Assembly: GCA_023392975.1 (NCBI GenBank)
Contig: JAEWNA010000338.1
Location: 1 to 7,490 of the forward strand
DNA from: Pseudomonadota bacterium
GTDB lineage: Bacteria > Pseudomonadota > Gammaproteobacteria > Xanthomonadales > Xanthomonadaceae
Length of the DNA: 7,490 nt
Reading direction: 5' to 3'
Shown: positions 6,518 through 7,490 of the stretch, piece by piece
Numbering within the stretch: the stretch's first letter is position 1
Layout of the letters: each line of letters begins with the position of its first letter
Program-made: the position numbers and the translations under genes
Notes under the pieces: generated by a model
Database searches by the model: none
Seen by the model: the letters and a program-made list of their open reading frames with translations, nothing else
Told to the model about the DNA's origin: nothing

Positions 6518-7490
6518 TCAGGCCGCCCGCGACGGGCTGGCGCGATCGCCGCGTCGATAACCGATGGCCTCGGCCACGTGCGGGCCGAGGATGTCGGAGC
6601 TGCCGGCGAGATCGGCGATGGTGCGCGCGACGCGGAGGATGCGATGCATCGAACGCGCGGAGAGTTGCAGCAGGTCGATCGCGTTTTCGAGCATCGCCTG
6701 ATCGTCCGGCGCGAGTCGACACACGGCATTCGTCTGAGACTGATCGAGGTGGGCGTTGAGCCGGCCCGCGCGTCGCAGCTGGGCTGCGCGGGCGCGGACG
6801 ACGCGGGCGCGAACCGTCTCGCTGGACTCGCCGGGCGGTGCGTCGGGCCGCAGTTCGGCCGGCGGCAGGCGCGGGACGTCGAGGTGCAGGTCGATGCGTT
6901 CCAGCAGCGGCCCGGAGATCTTGCCGCGATAGCGCAGGATCGCTTCCGGATGGCAGCGGCAGCGGCCCGAGGGATCGCCGGCCCAGCCGCAGGGGCAGGG
7001 ATTCATCGCCGCGACCAGTTGGAAGCGCGCGGGGAATTCGCTCTGCCGTGCCGCGCGCGAGATCGTGACGACGCCGGACTCCAGCGGTTCGCGCAGCACC
7101 TCCAGCGCGCGACGATCCCATTCGGGCAGCTCGTCGAGAAAGAGGACGCCGTTGTGCGCCAACGATATCTCGCCCGGGCGCGGCTCCGCGCCGCCGCCGA
7201 CCAGCGCGACCGCGCTGGCGGTGTTGTGCGGTGAGCGAAACGGGCGCATCCGCCAGCGGGCCGGGTCGAGGCCGCGGCCGCTGATCGAAGCGATGGCCGC
7301 GGTTTCGAGCGCGTCCGCTTCGCTGGCTGCCGGCAGCAGCCCGGGCAGGCGCGAGGCCAGCAACGTCTTGCCGCAGCCCGGCGGGCCGACCAGCAGCAGG
7401 TGATGGCCGCCCGCGGCGGCGATTTCGAGCGCGCGCCGCGCCCGGACCTGACCGCGCACGTCGCGCAGGTCGGGGCCGTGGTCGTAGCGG
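6518..7490 (-). CDS. comM: ComM/YifB-type AAA+ ATPase (Mg-chelatase-like), 5' end outside window
   Basis: The visible 323 residues are the ATPase core and C-terminus of a protein of about 500. Reading starts inside the family block D-L-R-D-V-R-G-Q (window residues 7-14). A GTG at 7459 is internal, not a start. Walker A is G-P-P-G-C-G-K-T (35-42), Walker B is G-V-L-F-L-D-E-L-P-E-W, and further family marks are F-R-S-P-H-N-T-A-S and A-A-M-N-P-C-P-C-G-W with a C-R-C-H-P after it. The C-terminal helical domain contains S-A-R-S-M-H-R-I-L-R-V-A-R-T-I-A-D-L, typical of this family. ComM is known in naturally competent bacteria as a hexameric helicase that promotes branch migration when incoming DNA recombines; in others it is called YifB. 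The missing N-terminal part would be the Lon-protease-like domain. Other Mg-chelatase family ATPases are possible but fit less well. Confidence 0.93.
   Translation of the reverse strand, partial: RYDHGPDLRDVRGQVRARRALEIAAAGGHHLLLVGPPGCGKTLLASRLPGLLPAASEADALETAAIASISGRGLDPARWRMRPFRSPHNTASAVALVGGGAEPRPGEISLAHNGVLFLDELPEWDRRALEVLREPLESGVVTISRAARQSEFPARFQLVAAMNPCPCGWAGDPSGRCRCHPEAILRYRGKISGPLLERIDLHLDVPRLPPAELRPDAPPGESSETVRARVVRARAAQLRRAGRLNAHLDQSQTNAVCRLAPDDQAMLENAIDLLQLSARSMHRILRVARTIADLAGSSDILGPHVAEAIGYRRGDRASPSRAA

Noticed and set aside
5334..7121. 595-codon minus-strand open frame across the secreted-protein, GFA and ComM genes
   Set aside because: It overlaps three better-supported genes in other frames or on the other strand, crosses an intrinsic terminator, and shows no recognisable domain.
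7457..7459. GTG as the start of the ComM-type ATPase
   Set aside because: It encodes an internal Val-like position; the conserved block D-L-R-D-V continues upstream to the window edge, so the gene is truncated by the window.

Overview
The window looks like chromosome of a GC-rich gammaproteobacterium, most likely Xanthomonadaceae/Lysobacteraceae (Lysobacter, Luteimonas or a relative). This rests on recall: the divergent LysR / aceB-aceA arrangement, the GTAGGAGCGACGTGAGTCGC-type repetitive palindrome between aceB and aceA, and the small Cys-pair secreted protein all fit that family. Base composition splits the window. Bases ~175-1080 are AT-richer (row 841-900 is 26/60 GC); the rest is strongly GC-rich (row 2401-2460 is 51/60 GC).

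Left part (1-1084), accessory DNA. A 3' fragment of an IS110/IS1111-type transposase on + ends at 74. About 100 bases of structured non-coding sequence follow, and then one half of an integron attC site (174-194, minus orientation). The attC half starts one base after the stop codon of a minus-strand gene for a DUF4145 protein with an N-terminal zinc ribbon. Gene, attC half and composition together indicate an integron gene cassette whose attC was interrupted by an attC-targeting IS1111-type element. No integron integrase is visible, and no clear core site is seen at the other cassette edge.

Middle (1085-5376), glyoxylate shunt locus. A CysB-like LysR regulator (minus) is divergent from aceB (malate synthase A) and aceA (isocitrate lyase) on +. 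The 195-bp gap holds overlapping promoter-like elements and two dyads. Isocitrate lyase makes glyoxylate and succinate; malate synthase condenses glyoxylate with acetyl-CoA. Together they let the cell grow on acetate or fatty acids. A perfect 25-bp-arm REP hairpin lies between the two genes and a long compound hairpin follows aceA. No aceK is present in the window.

Right part (5377-7490), ordinary chromosome. A small secreted protein of unknown function (+) ends at a good intrinsic terminator. On minus lie a GFA-family zinc protein and, upstream of it, the 3' two-thirds of a ComM/YifB-type AAA+ ATPase that runs off the window edge.

The most noteworthy signal is the interrupted attC plus cassette at 1-1080. 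The remainder is conserved metabolic and housekeeping sequence.
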